From Clostridium sp. CAG:492 (GTDB taxonomy: Bacteria; Bacillota; Clostridia; TANB77; CAG-508), in assembly GCA_000434335.1 (NCBI GenBank), contig FR878234.1:1-7285 (forward strand): DNA of 7,285 nt, in the 5' to 3' direction. Below the pieces are notes generated by a model. It was given only the letters and a program-made list of their open reading frames with translations. It was not told the DNA's origin and ran no database searches. Numbering within the stretch: position 1 is the first letter of the stretch; every line of letters begins with the position of its first letter. The translations under genes were made by a program, and so were the position numbers. Positions 6,657-7,285 of this stretch are shown piece by piece.

Positions 6657-6689
6657 AAAGAAAAAGCCTAGTCGACGGGCTTCTTTTTT
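6657..6689 (+). terminator. Rho-independent terminator-like hairpin, possibly bidirectional
   Basis: AAGCC 6664-6668 pairs with GGCTT 6678-6682, extended by a U-G pair, around the loop AGTCGAC. The 3' side runs into CTTTTTT (6683-6689) and the 5' side is AAAGAAA, so the lower stem can extend with one A-C mismatch. On the minus strand the same stem is followed by TTTCTTT, so it could also stop transcription from the other side. It lies seven bases after the pseudoknot element, inside what otherwise looks like one late operon. Full termination would cut off the scaffold gene unless there is readthrough, antitermination or another promoter. Confidence 0.7.
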
Positions 6690-6690
6690 A

Positions 6691-6710
6691 TGCCTTTTTT
6701 TGATTAGGCA
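6691..6710 (+). repeat. Second short hairpin (inverted repeat)
   Basis: TGCCT 6691-6695 pairs with AGGCA 6706-6710 around a ten-base T-rich loop. No T-run follows it on the plus strand. The bases TATGCC 6689-6694 could instead pair with GGCATA 6731-6736, so two folds compete here. It may be part of the same regulatory element or a chance pairing. Confidence 0.4.
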
Positions 6711-6796
6711 ATAAAGAAATTAAAGTGTTGGGCATACGACGTTAAAAATAGCAAATATTATCAAATTCAAGGGAAGAAAAACCCGTAGAAAATCGT
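6711..6796 (+). other. Untranslated leader before the scaffold gene
   Basis: This is A-rich sequence between the hairpins and the scaffold ribosome site. I see no convincing -35/-10 pair: TTGGGC at 6728 has no -10 at 16-18 bases, and TATTAT at 6756 has no matching -35. A weak GGG/CCC pairing (6771-6773 with 6782-6784) is the only other structure noticed. How the scaffold gene is transcribed past the terminator is not shown by the sequence. Confidence 0.4.
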
Positions 6797-6802
6797 AGGA
6801 GG
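6797..6802 (+). promoter_or_regulatory. Consensus ribosome binding site for the scaffold gene
   Basis: A perfect AGGAGG lies 7 bases before ATG 6810 and is the strongest site in the window. It fits a scaffold protein, which is needed in many copies per procapsid. Confidence 0.85.
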
Positions 6803-6809
6803 AGAAAAT

Positions 6810-7285
6810 ATGAAAAGAGGTTTTTTAGAGAATTTATTAAATGTAATTGAGGACGAAAGTACTAGAAAAAGCATAATCAATAGTATTTTAGATGAAAATG
6901 GTAATGATTTAAATGCAGAAAAGGCAAAAACTGAATCTGTCAAGAATGATTTAAAAGTAAAAGAAAGTTTAATAAATGAATTAAATGAAAAAATCAAAGC
7001 AAATGATGACTTTGATATAGACAAGATAAAAGAAGAAGAGTTTAACAGAGGAAAAGAAGAAGGCTCAAAGGAATTTGATGAATTCAAAAAAACAAATGCA
7101 CTAAAAAACAGCATTAAAGGAGCAAAGGATGTTGATTATGTTATTAGCAAATTAGATATTGACAAACTTGAGTTTGAAAAAAACGAACAAGGTGATTATT
7201 TAGTTAGTGGAGTTGAGGATCAATTAAAAGATATACGACAAAAACACTCTTTTGTGTTCGATGATGTTGATAATGTGCAAGATGA
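6810..7285 (+). CDS. Phage scaffold protein, Gp20 (minor structural protein GP20) family, cut by window edge
   Basis: The first 158 residues are present and no stop is reached before the window ends. The order of parts fits Gp20-type scaffolds. A short N-terminal segment (MKRGFLENLLNVIED) comes first. Next is a long, highly charged and probably coiled-coil middle (about residues 30-95, with an Ala-Glu-Lys-Ala-Lys start and NRGKEEGSKEFDEF). Then comes the family's C-terminal signature: ALKNSIKGAKDVDYVISKLD (about 98-117), LEFEKNEQGDYLVSG, and QLKDIRQKHSFVFDD. In these phages the protein fills the procapsid interior, guides major capsid assembly and leaves before or during packaging. The major capsid gene normally follows. 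The start is set by AGGAGG at 6797-6802. Only a few residues are probably missing, since the family usually ends shortly after the Phe-rich segment; that is an inference. Confidence 0.88.
   Translation, partial: MKRGFLENLLNVIEDESTRKSIINSILDENGNDLNAEKAKTESVKNDLKVKESLINELNEKIKANDDFDIDKIKEEEFNRGKEEGSKEFDEFKKTNALKNSIKGAKDVDYVISKLDIDKLEFEKNEQGDYLVSGVEDQLKDIRQKHSFVFDDVDNVQD

Noticed and set aside
6627..6671. A 14-codon frame starting ATG 6627 within the structured region
   Set aside because: There is no Shine-Dalgarno sequence before it, it is very short, and it overlaps the pseudoknot and the terminator stem; it is not supported as a gene.
6728..6761. A sigma-70-like promoter before the scaffold gene
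   Set aside because: TTGGGC and TATTAT are 22 bases apart, and no other pair has good spacing and sequence.
6771..6784. GGG/CCC hairpin just before the scaffold ribosome site
   Set aside because: Only three pairs around an eight-base loop; too weak to claim as a regulatory structure.
1..7285. CRISPR array, tRNA, insertion sequence, attachment site or anti-phage defence system
   Set aside because: No regular direct repeats, cloverleaf, transposase or defence domains were seen; the genes form an ordinary phage head and packaging order.

Overview
The window is a stretch of the head-morphogenesis and DNA-packaging module of a tailed phage or prophage. The DNA is A+T-rich (about one third G+C by eye). 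Genes are packed head to tail on the + strand, Shine-Dalgarno sequences are strong (AGGTGG, GAGGTGG, GGAGAGG, AGGAGG), and TGA acts as a stop. This suggests a low-G+C Firmicute host, probably a clostridium or relative. No host gene, integrase, tRNA or attachment site is visible, so prophage and free phage cannot be told apart.

Layout. (1) 3-596: a stand-alone ParB/sulfiredoxin-fold protein. (2) 589-1956: a second ParB-like protein fused to a class I SAM-dependent methyltransferase, overlapping gene 1 by 8 bases. (3) 1977-2633: small terminase subunit of the PBSX/YqaS type. (4) 2620-3934: large terminase subunit, overlapping terS by 14 bases and split into two frames by one extra C at about position 3016, between Walker A and Walker B. 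(5) 3935-5473: SPP1 gp6-like portal protein. (6) 5477-6589: minor capsid protein of the 'minor capsid protein 2' type. (7) 6590-6809: a 220-base gap with a compact pseudoknotted RNA structure, a terminator-like hairpin and a further hairpin. (8) 6810 to the window end: the first 158 residues of a Gp20-type scaffold protein; the major capsid gene is expected beyond the edge.

How the genes fit together. TerS recognises phage DNA and TerL pumps it through the portal into a procapsid built on the Gp20-type scaffold; the minor capsid protein is assembled at or near the portal. The two ParB-like proteins come just before the packaging genes. A link to DNA modification or DNA marking before packaging is plausible but inferred.

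Most worth a second look: the pseudoknot-plus-terminator element between the minor capsid and scaffold genes; the broken frame in terL, with a UUU_UGA +1-type shift site at the end of the first half; and the ParB-methyltransferase fusion, which seems to carry a second, degenerate ParB-like module.
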